Shown here: positions 1 through 5,493 of the stretch, one piece after another
How positions within the stretch are numbered: the stretch's first letter is position 1
Layout of the letters: every line of letters starts with the position of its first letter
Assembly (NCBI GenBank): GCA_902406135.1
Contig: CABPCX010000097.1
Location: forward strand, 1 to 7,069
Direction: 5' to 3'
DNA from: an uncultured Eubacteriales bacterium
Lineage (GTDB): Bacteria; Bacillota; Clostridia; Lachnospirales; Anaerotignaceae
DNA length: 7,069 nt
Program-made: the position numbers and the translations under genes
The notes under the pieces: model-generated
Database searches by the model: none
The model's input: the letters and a program-made list of their open reading frames with translations, nothing else
Told to the model about the DNA's origin: nothing

Positions 1-1
1 A

Positions 2-451
2 AGATTCTGTGTAAGAAATTCAGGTGCCACAGCAGTTGTCGAAGGTGTCGGAGACCATGGATGCGAATATATGACAGGCGGAACAGCCCTCATACTCGGA
101 AAGACAGGCAAAAACTTTGCTGCAGGTATGTCAGGAGGTATTGCCTATGTACTTGACGAAAATCATGACCTCTATCTTCGTGTAAACAAGGAGCTTGTAA
201 ATATCGAAACAGTAAGCGAAAAACACGATATCGCCGAAATAAAACGCCTTATAAGCGAACATATTGAAGCGACAGGCTCTCCCCTTGGCAGACGTATTCT
301 TGAAAATTTTGATGAATATGCGGATAAGTTCAAAAAGATAATGCCCGTTGACTACAATCATATGCTTCAGTCAATTTCTCAGATGGAAGAGAAAGGCATG
401 TCAAGAGAACAGGCAGAAATCGAAGCTTTCTATATGAATACAGGCAGATAA
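2..451 (+). CDS. gltB: Glutamate synthase (GOGAT) large subunit, C-terminal end only
   Basis: The frame is open from base 2 to the TAA at 449-451 and gives the last 149 residues; the start lies outside the window. The visible part opens with RNSGATAVVEGVGDHGCEYM and continues through TGGTALILG and GMSGGIAYV, the glycine-rich repeat pattern of the GltB C-terminal GXGXG beta-helix domain. A helical tail follows, ending in FYMNTGR. In the family, GltB hydrolyses glutamine to release ammonia, channels it to a second site and makes glutamate from 2-oxoglutarate; the beta-helix domain is structural and joins the active sites. The first in-frame ATG (71) is internal, because family-conserved sequence runs upstream of it. 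The stop codon overlaps the ribosome binding site of gltD, so the two subunits are probably translated in a coupled way. Identification is firm; catalytic residues cannot be inspected here. Confidence 0.96.
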   Translation, partial: RFCVRNSGATAVVEGVGDHGCEYMTGGTALILGKTGKNFAAGMSGGIAYVLDENHDLYLRVNKELVNIETVSEKHDIAEIKRLISEHIEATGSPLGRRILENFDEYADKFKKIMPVDYNHMLQSISQMEEKGMSREQAEIEAFYMNTGR

Positions 452-464
452 GGAGGTCGCAGAT

Positions 465-1954
465 ATGGGAAAATCAACAGGATTTTTAGATTATAACAGA
501 GAATTGAATCCCTCAGTGGATCCTAAAGTAAGAATAACAAACTTCAATGAGTTTCATAAACAGATATCAGGAGAAAAAAGACGTTTACAGGGCGCAAGAT
601 GTATGAACTGCGGTGTTCCCTTCTGTCAGTCAGGAATGATATTAAACGGTATGGCCACAGGCTGTCCCCTTCATAATCTCATCCCAGAATGGAATGACGA
701 GATATACAATAACAATCTCGAACACGCTCTGGCAAGACTTTTAAAGACAAACAACTTTCCTGAGTTTACAGGCCGTGTATGCCCCGCCCTCTGTGAGGCA
801 GCCTGCACCTGCGGTTTAAACGATACACCTGTAACGGTAAAGGAAAACGAACTGTCACTTATTGAAAACGGCTTTGAAAACGGATATGTTAAGCCCTTGG
901 TTCCACCTGTAAGGTCCGATAAAAAAGTTGCCGTTATAGGTTCAGGACCTTCAGGCCTTGCCGCAGCTGATATGCTAAATAAAAGAGGACACAATGTTAC
1001 GGTATACGAAAAAAATGACCGTATCGGCGGACTTCTTATGTACGGAATACCAAATATGAAGCTCGAAAAAAATATAGTTGAACGCAGAGTTAAACTTATG
1101 GAACAGGAAGGCATAAAGTTCATCACTAATGCCGATGTGGGAAATACAATCCCCGCAAAAGATATTCTTGATTCATACGATGCTGTAATACTCTGCTGCG
1201 GAGCCGAAAATCCGAGAGATATAAACGCTCCGGGAAGAAACGACACAAAGGCATATATTTTGCGGTAGACTTCCTTACAAGGAACACAAAGAGTCTTTTG
1301 GATTCGGATTTCAAAGACGGAAAATATATCGATGTGAGAAATAAAAATGTTGTAATAGTCGGCGGCGGTGATACGGGCAACGACTGCACAGGAACAGCCA
1401 TAAGACACTGCTGCAAGTCAGTAACACAGATTGAAATGATGCCTAAGCTCCCCGATGAAAGAACACCAGAAAATCCCTGGCCTCAGTGGCCCAGAGTATG
1501 CAAAACAGACTATGGTCAGGAAGAAGCCATAGCGGTATTCGGCCACGACCCCAGAGTTTACGAGACAACCATAAAGGAAATCATATCTGATAAAAAAGGA
1601 AACCTTAAAGCTGTTAAAACCGTTAAGGTAAAACAGCAAAAGGACCCTGTAAGCGGTGCTGTATCAATGGCAGAAGTTCCCGGCAGTGAAAGTATCCTTG
1701 ATGCTGATGTTCTAATAATAGCCGCAGGATTTTTAGGAAGCAGAAAATATATTTCCGAAGCCTTTGGCGTTGAACTCAATCTGAGAACAAACGTAAAAAC
1801 CGAAGAAGGCAGATATAAGACAAATGCTGAAAAAGTATTTACAGCCGGCGATATGCACAGAGGCCAGTCCCTTGTTGTATGGGCCATAGCCGAAGGACGT
1901 GCCGCTGCAAAAGAAGTAGACGCCTATCTTATGGGATATTCAAATATGGTTTAA
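465..1954 (+). pseudogene. gltD: Glutamate synthase (NADPH) small subunit, interrupted by one apparent frameshift
   Basis: GltD passes electrons from NADPH through FAD and Fe-S clusters to GltB. The ATG at 465 follows AAGGAGGT (450-457) with a 7-base gap. Frame one (465-1268, 267 residues) carries the cysteine sets C46/C49/C54/C67 and C106/C110/C114/C116 for [4Fe-4S] clusters and the FAD-binding GSGPSG at about 159-164. It then stops early at TAG 1266-1268. The expected continuation (GIYFAVDFLTRNTK) begins in another frame at 1250 and runs to TAA 1952-1954. This second part has the NADPH-binding GGGDTGNDC (about 300-308 in the repaired protein) and the C-terminal flavin motif FTAGDMHRGQSLVVWAIAEG. 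One extra G near 1250 would give 496 residues, normal for the family. No other lesion is visible. It may be a sequencing or assembly error, a recent mutation, or much less likely a recoding site. Without repair, the first ORF lacks the NADPH domain. Confidence 0.9.
1245..1268 (+). other. Frame break in gltD, followed by premature TAG
   Basis: Up to 1250 the frame reads ...GRNDTK, the expected GltD sequence. From 1250 the conserved sequence GIYFAVDFL continues in the -1 frame (codons GGC ATA TAT TTT GCG GTA GAC). The base G1250 would have to be read twice, as last base of AAG and first base of GGC, so the window has GG where GGG is expected. The original frame reaches TAG at 1266-1268. The A-AAG at 1247-1250 is a tetramer known to permit -1 slippage, and a slip there would restore exactly the family sequence. 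I see no upstream Shine-Dalgarno-like stimulator at the usual distance and no clear downstream stem. Confidence 0.85.
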
Positions 1955-1991
1955 TTTTGCCCCTAATTTATTTATTCATATATTTTCACTT

Positions 1992-2027
1992 GGACCGGAA
2001 GGAGAAATCCTCCGGTCCTTCCTATGT
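1992..2027 (+). terminator. Probable terminator hairpin after gltBD
   Basis: Bases 1992-1999 (GGACCGGA) pair with 2011-2018 (TCCGGTCC). A2000 is bulged, 2001-2003 pair with 2008-2010, and the loop is the stable GNRA tetraloop GAAA (2004-2007). The hairpin sits 37 bases after the gltD stop, in the expected place for a 3' end. The following tract (TTCCTATGT) is only partly T-rich, so it may be a weak intrinsic terminator or a 3'-end stabilising hairpin. Confidence 0.6.
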
Positions 2028-2039
2028 AAAAAATGTATC

Positions 2040-2068
2040 TTTTCATACGGAGAATATTGGGATATACT
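2040..2068 (+). promoter_or_regulatory. Candidate sigma-A-type promoter for the 111-residue ORF
   Basis: A -10 element TATACT (2063-2068, 5 of 6 to consensus) lies exactly 17 bases downstream of TTTTCA (2040-2045, 4 of 6 to TTGACA). Transcription would start near 2075, just before the AAAAGGAGGT ribosome binding site at 2077-2086, giving a very short leader. Its place between a terminator-like hairpin and an isolated gene supports it, but the -35 match is modest. Confidence 0.5.
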
Positions 2069-2093
2069 GAATTTATAAAAGGAGGTATAGTAT

Positions 2094-2429
2094 ATGAAGA
2101 AACAGTATAAAGTCTACAGCGTATCTCTGGAAATGCCAATGCTGAAAGAGAATATGTTTCCCGGATGCACAGCAGGCAGAAAAGATGATGCACGCTGTGA
2201 AAACATCAAAATATTTGACAGTCTTGATGACGCAGAATTAGAACTAAAAAAACATACCTCCATGGTATACCCCCGTTTTGAATGCCGAAAAGCATACTAC
2301 GAAGTAACGGAATGGTATCTTGATGAAGTGCTTATAGATGAAAACGGAAATGTTTCAGAGGCTAAAAATATCGGATACGCTAATATGGACCTGGGATACC
2401 TTGAAGACCAAAACGACTATATGCCATAA
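2094..2429 (+). CDS. Hypothetical acidic 111-residue protein
   Basis: The ATG at 2094 is preceded by a strong AAAAGGAGGT ribosome binding site (2077-2086) with a 7-base gap, and the frame ends at TAA 2427-2429. I do not recognise a named family. There is no signal peptide, membrane helix or cysteine cluster; the two cysteine-containing stretches (PGCTAG and DARCEN, both before residue 40) and FECRK near the middle do not form a metal motif. The layout is an N-terminal YKVYSVSLEM strand, FDSLDDAELELKK in the middle, and YYEVTEWYLDEVLIDENGN followed by an acidic C-terminus. This resembles small clostridial proteins with an alternating strand pattern around Y-E-V-T-E-Y/W, for which I know no function. 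It has its own promoter-like sequence and is flanked by hairpins, so it is probably transcribed alone. Likely cytosolic; real because of the ribosome binding site and coding character. Confidence 0.82.
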   Translation: MKKQYKVYSVSLEMPMLKENMFPGCTAGRKDDARCENIKIFDSLDDAELELKKHTSMVYPRFECRKAYYEVTEWYLDEVLIDENGNVSEAKNIGYANMDLGYLEDQNDYMP

Positions 2430-2445
2430 TCATGGTATTAAAAAA

Positions 2446-2476
2446 GGAGCAGAATTATCTGCTCCCTTTTATTTTA
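2446..2476. terminator. Bidirectional intrinsic terminator between convergent genes
   Basis: A perfect 8-bp stem GGAGCAGA (2446-2453) / TCTGCTCC (2458-2465) closes a 4-base ATTA loop. On the plus strand it is followed by CTTTTATTTT. On the minus strand the six A residues at 2440-2445 give a T6 tail. It lies 16 bases after the plus-strand ORF stop and 16 bases past the end of the minus-strand pspC-like gene, so it can stop transcription from both sides. Confidence 0.9.
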
Positions 2477-2481
2477 CTGTT

Positions 2482-2703
2482 TTACTGTTTTTCTCTGTAT
2501 TCTGCTTCAATTGTCCCGTCATCTTCAGGTATTATGAATGCGCAGGCAATATACAGTATAAGGAATAAACCGTATAAAAGAGTACCAAGCACCCATAAAA
2601 TTCTTACGATAGTAACGTCGATTCCAAAATAATCAGCCATACCAAGGCATACTCCGGATATTTTTCTTCCTTCTTTAGGTCTAACAAGTTTCTTATCCTT
2701 CAT
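2482..2703 (-). CDS. PspC-domain small membrane protein
   Basis: This 73-residue protein is almost entirely one PspC domain. It begins KKLVRPKEGRKISGVCLGMA, a classic PspC opening, followed by ADYFGIDVTIVRILWV and a hydrophobic helix at about residues 34-57 (ILWVLGTLLYGLFLILYIAC), ending in IIPEDD. PspC proteins are inner-membrane proteins tied to envelope stress in proteobacteria; in Firmicutes stand-alone copies mostly have no defined role. I chose the ATG at 2703 because AAGGAG (2713-2718) lies 9 bases upstream and the PspC motif follows at once. The frame is open up to 2772, but that extension overlaps radC and has no family sequence. The ribosome binding site abuts the radC stop codon (2717-2719), so translation is probably coupled. 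It is the last gene of the leftward operon, just before the bidirectional terminator. Confidence 0.9.
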   Translation of the reverse strand: MKDKKLVRPKEGRKISGVCLGMADYFGIDVTIVRILWVLGTLLYGLFLILYIACAFIIPEDDGTIEAEYREKQ

Positions 2704-2716
2704 AATTGTCATCTCC

Positions 2717-3397
2717 TTATTCAGACAAAACATTATCATCTTTAAAACTATAGTATTTTCCGTCTGCGACAATGATATGATCCGTAAGCTTGATTTTCAA
2801 TATTTCAAGGGCTTTGCGGCAGTCAATGGTAAATCTGATATCCTGATAAGACGGTTTTATGTTGCCGCTTGGATGATTATGCATCAAAATAATATTTGAC
2901 GCACCAGACTTTACGGCTATCTCAACTATCTTTCTTATATCAATATAGACGGAATCTATATTTCCGCTTGAGGCTTCAACACATTTTATGACTGACATTG
3001 AATTGTTGAGACACACCACGTAAAGCTTTTCAACATTTATGCCGTTTAAGTATGAAACCGCATACTCTCCCGCAACAGCGGTTTTATCAAGCACTATATT
3101 CCTGTCCCATTTTTCAATGGACATTCTCCTGCTGATTTCACCGATAAGGGAAAATAAAGTTGCCGCATTAATACTTATGCCGCACATATCCGATATGGTT
3201 TTCGGGTCAGAATTGACAAGTCTTGTAACAGACCCGCCAAATTCATTAAGAACACGGTGTGCAGTTTCATTCATATCTTTTCTTGGATAGGCATAATAAA
3301 GAAGCATTTCTATTATTTCATGGTTATTAAAGCTCTGACCGCCGTATTCAATATATTTACTTCTCATTCTTGCTCTATGTCCGTCATGCAAACCCAT
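2717..3397 (-). CDS. radC: RadC family JAMM-domain protein
   Basis: At 226 residues this matches the usual RadC length. The N-terminal half (about 1-95) is the helical RadC domain, with LHDGHRARMRSKY near the start and a helix-hairpin-helix-like stretch around MCGISINAATLFSLI. The C-terminal half is the JAB/MPN-type domain, with the metal-binding JAMM signature HNHPSG...PSYQD, giving H173, H175, S183 and D186 in H-x-H-x7-S-x2-D spacing. The family was once called a DNA repair protein, but that role was questioned in E. coli; DNA-related or peptidase-like activity is inferred only from the domain. The ATG at 3395-3397 starts 3 bases after the stop of the DUF402 gene, with a modest GAGGG site inside that gene's last codons, so it is probably translationally coupled. 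The metal ligands are intact. Confidence 0.96.
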   Translation of the reverse strand: MGLHDGHRARMRSKYIEYGGQSFNNHEIIEMLLYYAYPRKDMNETAHRVLNEFGGSVTRLVNSDPKTISDMCGISINAATLFSLIGEISRRMSIEKWDRNIVLDKTAVAGEYAVSYLNGINVEKLYVVCLNNSMSVIKCVEASSGNIDSVYIDIRKIVEIAVKSGASNIILMHNHPSGNIKPSYQDIRFTIDCRKALEILKIKLTDHIIVADGKYYSFKDDNVLSE

Positions 3398-3400
3398 ATA

Positions 3401-3880
3401 TTACGCCCTCATGTCAAAATATTCACGGGTCATATCTTTCCATTTTCCACTGTAAACGATTTCAAGAAGCTTATCAAGTTTGACAAGAAGTTCTTTTACT
3501 GTCTCCTCATTAATGAGACCGCTGTCTAAAGCTTCAGCTACCTCTCCTACGTCGACTACTTCTACAAAACCGCTTGGGTATATTTTAACATCTACCAGCA
3601 GATCCGTAAATATCCAGGTATTTTTTTCCTTCTGGTATTCGCTGTTTATTATATCGCAATAGTAATAAACGGTTTCTCCGTTATCCTTCATAAATTTGCT
3701 TATTTTATATCCTTCATTTAAAAAAGTATATGATACTCCCTTTGAAAACTCCTTCTTAGGTTTGAATGTATTCCACTTTGTCACTATGACATCGTCCGTA
3801 ACAAGCAGTATCTCATCATCATTGAGGGATTTTATTTCAAGGGGTATATATCTTTTTCTATAAAGCAAAGGCTTCTCCAT
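3401..3880 (-). CDS. DUF402 domain protein (NtdP/FomD-like fold), function unassigned
   Basis: A 159-residue protein. The N-terminal part is strand-rich (YRKRYIPLEIKSLNDDEILL). The centre has the family pattern NGETVYYYCDI (about 68-77), then WIFTDLLVDVKIYPSGFVEVVD (about 89-110), and a helical end EALDSGLINEETVKELLVKL. That order of Y-x-D-I, D-L-x-V-D-V, P-x-G and a final helix is typical of DUF402. Characterised relatives are metal-dependent nucleotide phosphatases (staphylococcal NtdP) and FomD of fosfomycin synthesis. Nucleotide hydrolysis here is only inferred. I chose the ATG at 3880 because AGGAGG (3888-3893) lies 7 bases upstream. The open frame to 3946 would overlap the preceding TPR gene and adds unrelated residues. 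Soluble, cytosolic. It sits between the TPR gene (22-base gap) and radC (3-base gap). Confidence 0.85.
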   Translation of the reverse strand: MEKPLLYRKRYIPLEIKSLNDDEILLVTDDVIVTKWNTFKPKKEFSKGVSYTFLNEGYKISKFMKDNGETVYYYCDIINSEYQKEKNTWIFTDLLVDVKIYPSGFVEVVDVGEVAEALDSGLINEETVKELLVKLDKLLEIVYSGKWKDMTREYFDMRA

Positions 3881-3902
3881 AAAATTTCCTCCTAAGCACA
3901 AA

Positions 3903-5333
3903 TTACTCGCTCTGCTGGCTTGTCTCACTCTGCTGTGTAGTATCATTTCCTGCTACAGACGCACTCAGCGTATCTATACTGTTTTGAGCATTTGTTGCCT
4001 GAGACGAATTCGGATAGTCATCAACTACCTTCTGATAGTATGATATGGCTGTAGCTGTCTCGCCCTTTGCTTCAGCTATCTTTCCAAGATAATATATGAC
4101 ATCTCCCGTATAATCCTCATCGGTAATAAGGTCAAGACAGTCATTAAGAGCCTTTTCGGCATCGTCATAATTTCCGGCAAGATAATACATCTTTCCTTCA
4201 CTGTAAAGGTCCTCTGCCGCCTTGGCAAATGTCTCTGTTCTTACTTTATCATACATTGCGATGTCTTCATCAGACATATCGCTTATATCAACGTCTTTTA
4301 CAAGAAGGGCCGCCTCTTTATACTCGCCGTTGGCAAGAAGAGCATACGCCTTGCTGACATTGCCTATCTTTGTCTGAAGTGCAACGGATTCCTTATATTT
4401 TTCTACTTCTTCCTTAAGCTGGGCATTTTCCTTAAGGATATCATCGTAGCTGGCACTTCCGTCTCCTCCGTTATAGGACTCATAATTTTCAAGAGTCGTT
4501 TTAAGGTCGTTTATTGTCTTATTCTTACTTTCAAGCATTGTAGGGAATGCAAGCGCAAGAAGTACGGCCGCAGCGCACACAACGCCGCCTGCAAAAGATA
4601 TTATCTCCTGCTTTCCTATCATTCCCCTGCCCGATTCCTTATAGGCAAGACGTCTTTTTCTTCTGGATGAAGTTTCTTCTTCTCCCGTTTTCACATCAGC
4701 TGCATTATTGGATGCCACCTTGCTTACGGGCGTTATCTCCTGCATATATCTGAGTGCTGTGGGATTTTTCTTATCAAGGTACAGCACCCTTTTTACAAAG
4801 GGCTCGGCAGCGGTATTGTTTCCGCCGGCCATATTACATAAAGCTGCTAAGTTATAGGCATCAACAAGCTTTGGATTATAGGAAATAGCCTTCTTTAACT
4901 GAATGAGCGCAAGGTCCTCACTATGCTGTCCCATATACTGTATGGCCAGATTATACAGTCTGAGCGCATCATTCATTTTTTCAAGCTCTCTCGCATTTTT
5001 CTGCAGTTTTTCCATATATTCAGCGGCTGTTTTATCGTTTTTATTAAGGTTTGAGCTCATAACCCATTCTCTCAACGCATCAGCGACAAGGCCTTTTTCA
5101 TAGTATACAAGTCCGAGCAGGTTTCTGGCTTTAGTATTAAACTTGTTTACCATTATACTCTTTTTCAGATTGTCAATGGCTCCTGTCAAGTCTCTCTCAT
5201 TTGCACACTTAAGTCCGGCATTGTAAAGTCTGTCGGAAATGGCTCTGGTCTTATTGTATAATATGATATCCGTACCGCAGTCAGGACATATATTGCCGCT
5301 TTTAAATATGTATCCGCATACTGGACATTTCAC
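3903..5333 (-). CDS. Membrane-anchored protein with N-terminal zinc ribbon and TPR repeats on both sides of one membrane helix
   Basis: This 476-residue protein begins MKCPVCGY...CPDCG, a four-cysteine zinc ribbon (C3, C6, C16, C19). Residues about 33-200 hold tetratricopeptide-like helices (AIDNLKKSIMVN, ALIQLKKAISYNPKLVDAYN, EPFVKRVLYLDKKNPTALRY). A basic linker SSRRKRR (222-228) precedes one hydrophobic helix at about 245-266. After it come a coiled-coil-like stretch (about 270-320) and a second set of TPR-like helices (about 325-455, for example AGNYDDAEKALNDCLDL and AISYYQKVVDDYPNSSQA). The tail is rich in Gln/Ser/Thr. By the positive-inside rule the zinc ribbon and first TPR set face the cytosol and the second set the outside. 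No enzyme motif is seen; a scaffold role is inferred. The start is GTG at 5331-5333 with AAGGAG 9 bases upstream. I know no gene name. Confidence 0.88.
   Translation of the reverse strand: MKCPVCGYIFKSGNICPDCGTDIILYNKTRAISDRLYNAGLKCANERDLTGAIDNLKKSIMVNKFNTKARNLLGLVYYEKGLVADALREWVMSSNLNKNDKTAAEYMEKLQKNARELEKMNDALRLYNLAIQYMGQHSEDLALIQLKKAISYNPKLVDAYNLAALCNMAGGNNTAAEPFVKRVLYLDKKNPTALRYMQEITPVSKVASNNAADVKTGEEETSSRRKRRLAYKESGRGMIGKQEIISFAGGVVCAAAVLLALAFPTMLESKNKTINDLKTTLENYESYNGGDGSASYDDILKENAQLKEEVEKYKESVALQTKIGNVSKAYALLANGEYKEAALLVKDVDISDMSDEDIAMYDKVRTETFAKAAEDLYSEGKMYYLAGNYDDAEKALNDCLDLITDEDYTGDVIYYLGKIAEAKGETATAISYYQKVVDDYPNSSQATNAQNSIDTLSASVAGNDTTQQSETSQQSE
3906..3935 (-). repeat. Short direct repeat in the 3' end of the TPR gene
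   Basis: CTCGCTCTGCTG (3906-3917) is repeated as CTCACTCTGCTG (3924-3935), 11 of 12 bases identical and 18 bases apart. It encodes the doubled QQSE in the final residues QQSETSQQSE. It lies at the tip of the predicted extracytoplasmic tail, where small length changes would be tolerated. Confidence 0.6.
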
Positions 5334-5339
5334 GGCAAT

Positions 5340-5492
5340 CTACTCCTTTTCTGTTTTCTTTTTTGAGCTGTCTACAATATACTGCATAAGCTCGAATATA
5401 TCTCTGAAATCAGCCGAATATATAGAGTCTTCCATATCCTCTATAAGCATAGCCGGCTCATATTTCTTTAATTCGTCTTTATAACTGAACAA
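5340..5492 (-). CDS. Small 50-residue protein between folC and the TPR gene, TTG start
   Basis: Minus-strand codons run from TTG (5490-5492) to TAG (5340-5342). The protein begins MFSYKDELKKYEPAMLIEDM, continues EDSIYSADFRDIFELMQYIV and ends DSSKKKTEKE. It is acidic (about 13 Asp/Glu against 8 Lys/Arg), likely helical, and has no signal peptide, membrane segment or cysteine. I do not recognise the family. Evidence that it is translated: GGAGG (5501-5505, in the last codons of folC) lies 8 bases before the TTG; the gene starts one base after the folC stop; it fills an otherwise unexplained gap of about 160 bases; and its last codons carry the AAGGAG of the next gene, which starts 6 bases past its stop. 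It could act with the TPR protein, but only position suggests this. The TTG start and short length make it easy for gene finders to miss. Confidence 0.75.
   Translation of the reverse strand: MFSYKDELKKYEPAMLIEDMEDSIYSADFRDIFELMQYIVDSSKKKTEKE
5343..5348 (-). promoter_or_regulatory. Ribosome binding site fixing the GTG start of the TPR gene
   Basis: AAGGAG on the minus strand sits 9 bases upstream of GTG 5331-5333. The GTG is immediately followed by the zinc-ribbon sequence KCPVC, which fixes the start. The site lies inside the last codons of the 50-residue ORF, implying coupled translation. Confidence 0.8.
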
Positions 5493-5493
5493 A

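Noticed and set aside
671..1408. Long minus-strand open frame (245 codons) opposite gltD
   Set aside because: It lies fully antisense to clearly conserved GltD sequence, has a Ser/Phe-rich shadow-type composition, no recognisable motif, and no good ribosome binding site.
1879..2070. Plus-strand open frame of 63 codons overlapping the gltD end
   Set aside because: It is out of frame with gltD, runs through the terminator-like hairpin, and lacks a ribosome binding site or coding character.
1955..2093. Possible riboswitch or small RNA in the gap after gltD
   Set aside because: Only one simple hairpin and promoter-like boxes are visible; no multi-helix conserved pattern that I recognise.
2704..2772. 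Upstream extension of the PspC ORF to 2772
   Set aside because: It would overlap the end of radC in another frame, lacks family sequence, and AAGGAG at 2713-2718 points to the ATG at 2703.
3881..3946. Upstream extension of the DUF402 ORF to 3946
   Set aside because: It overlaps the end of the TPR gene; AGGAGG at 3888-3893 clearly serves the ATG at 3880, where family-like sequence begins.
5239..5484. Plus-strand open frame of 81 codons over the folC-TPR junction
   Set aside because: It has no convincing ribosome binding site, a Ser/Phe/Ile-rich shadow composition, and is antisense to the better-supported 50-residue ORF and the TPR gene start.
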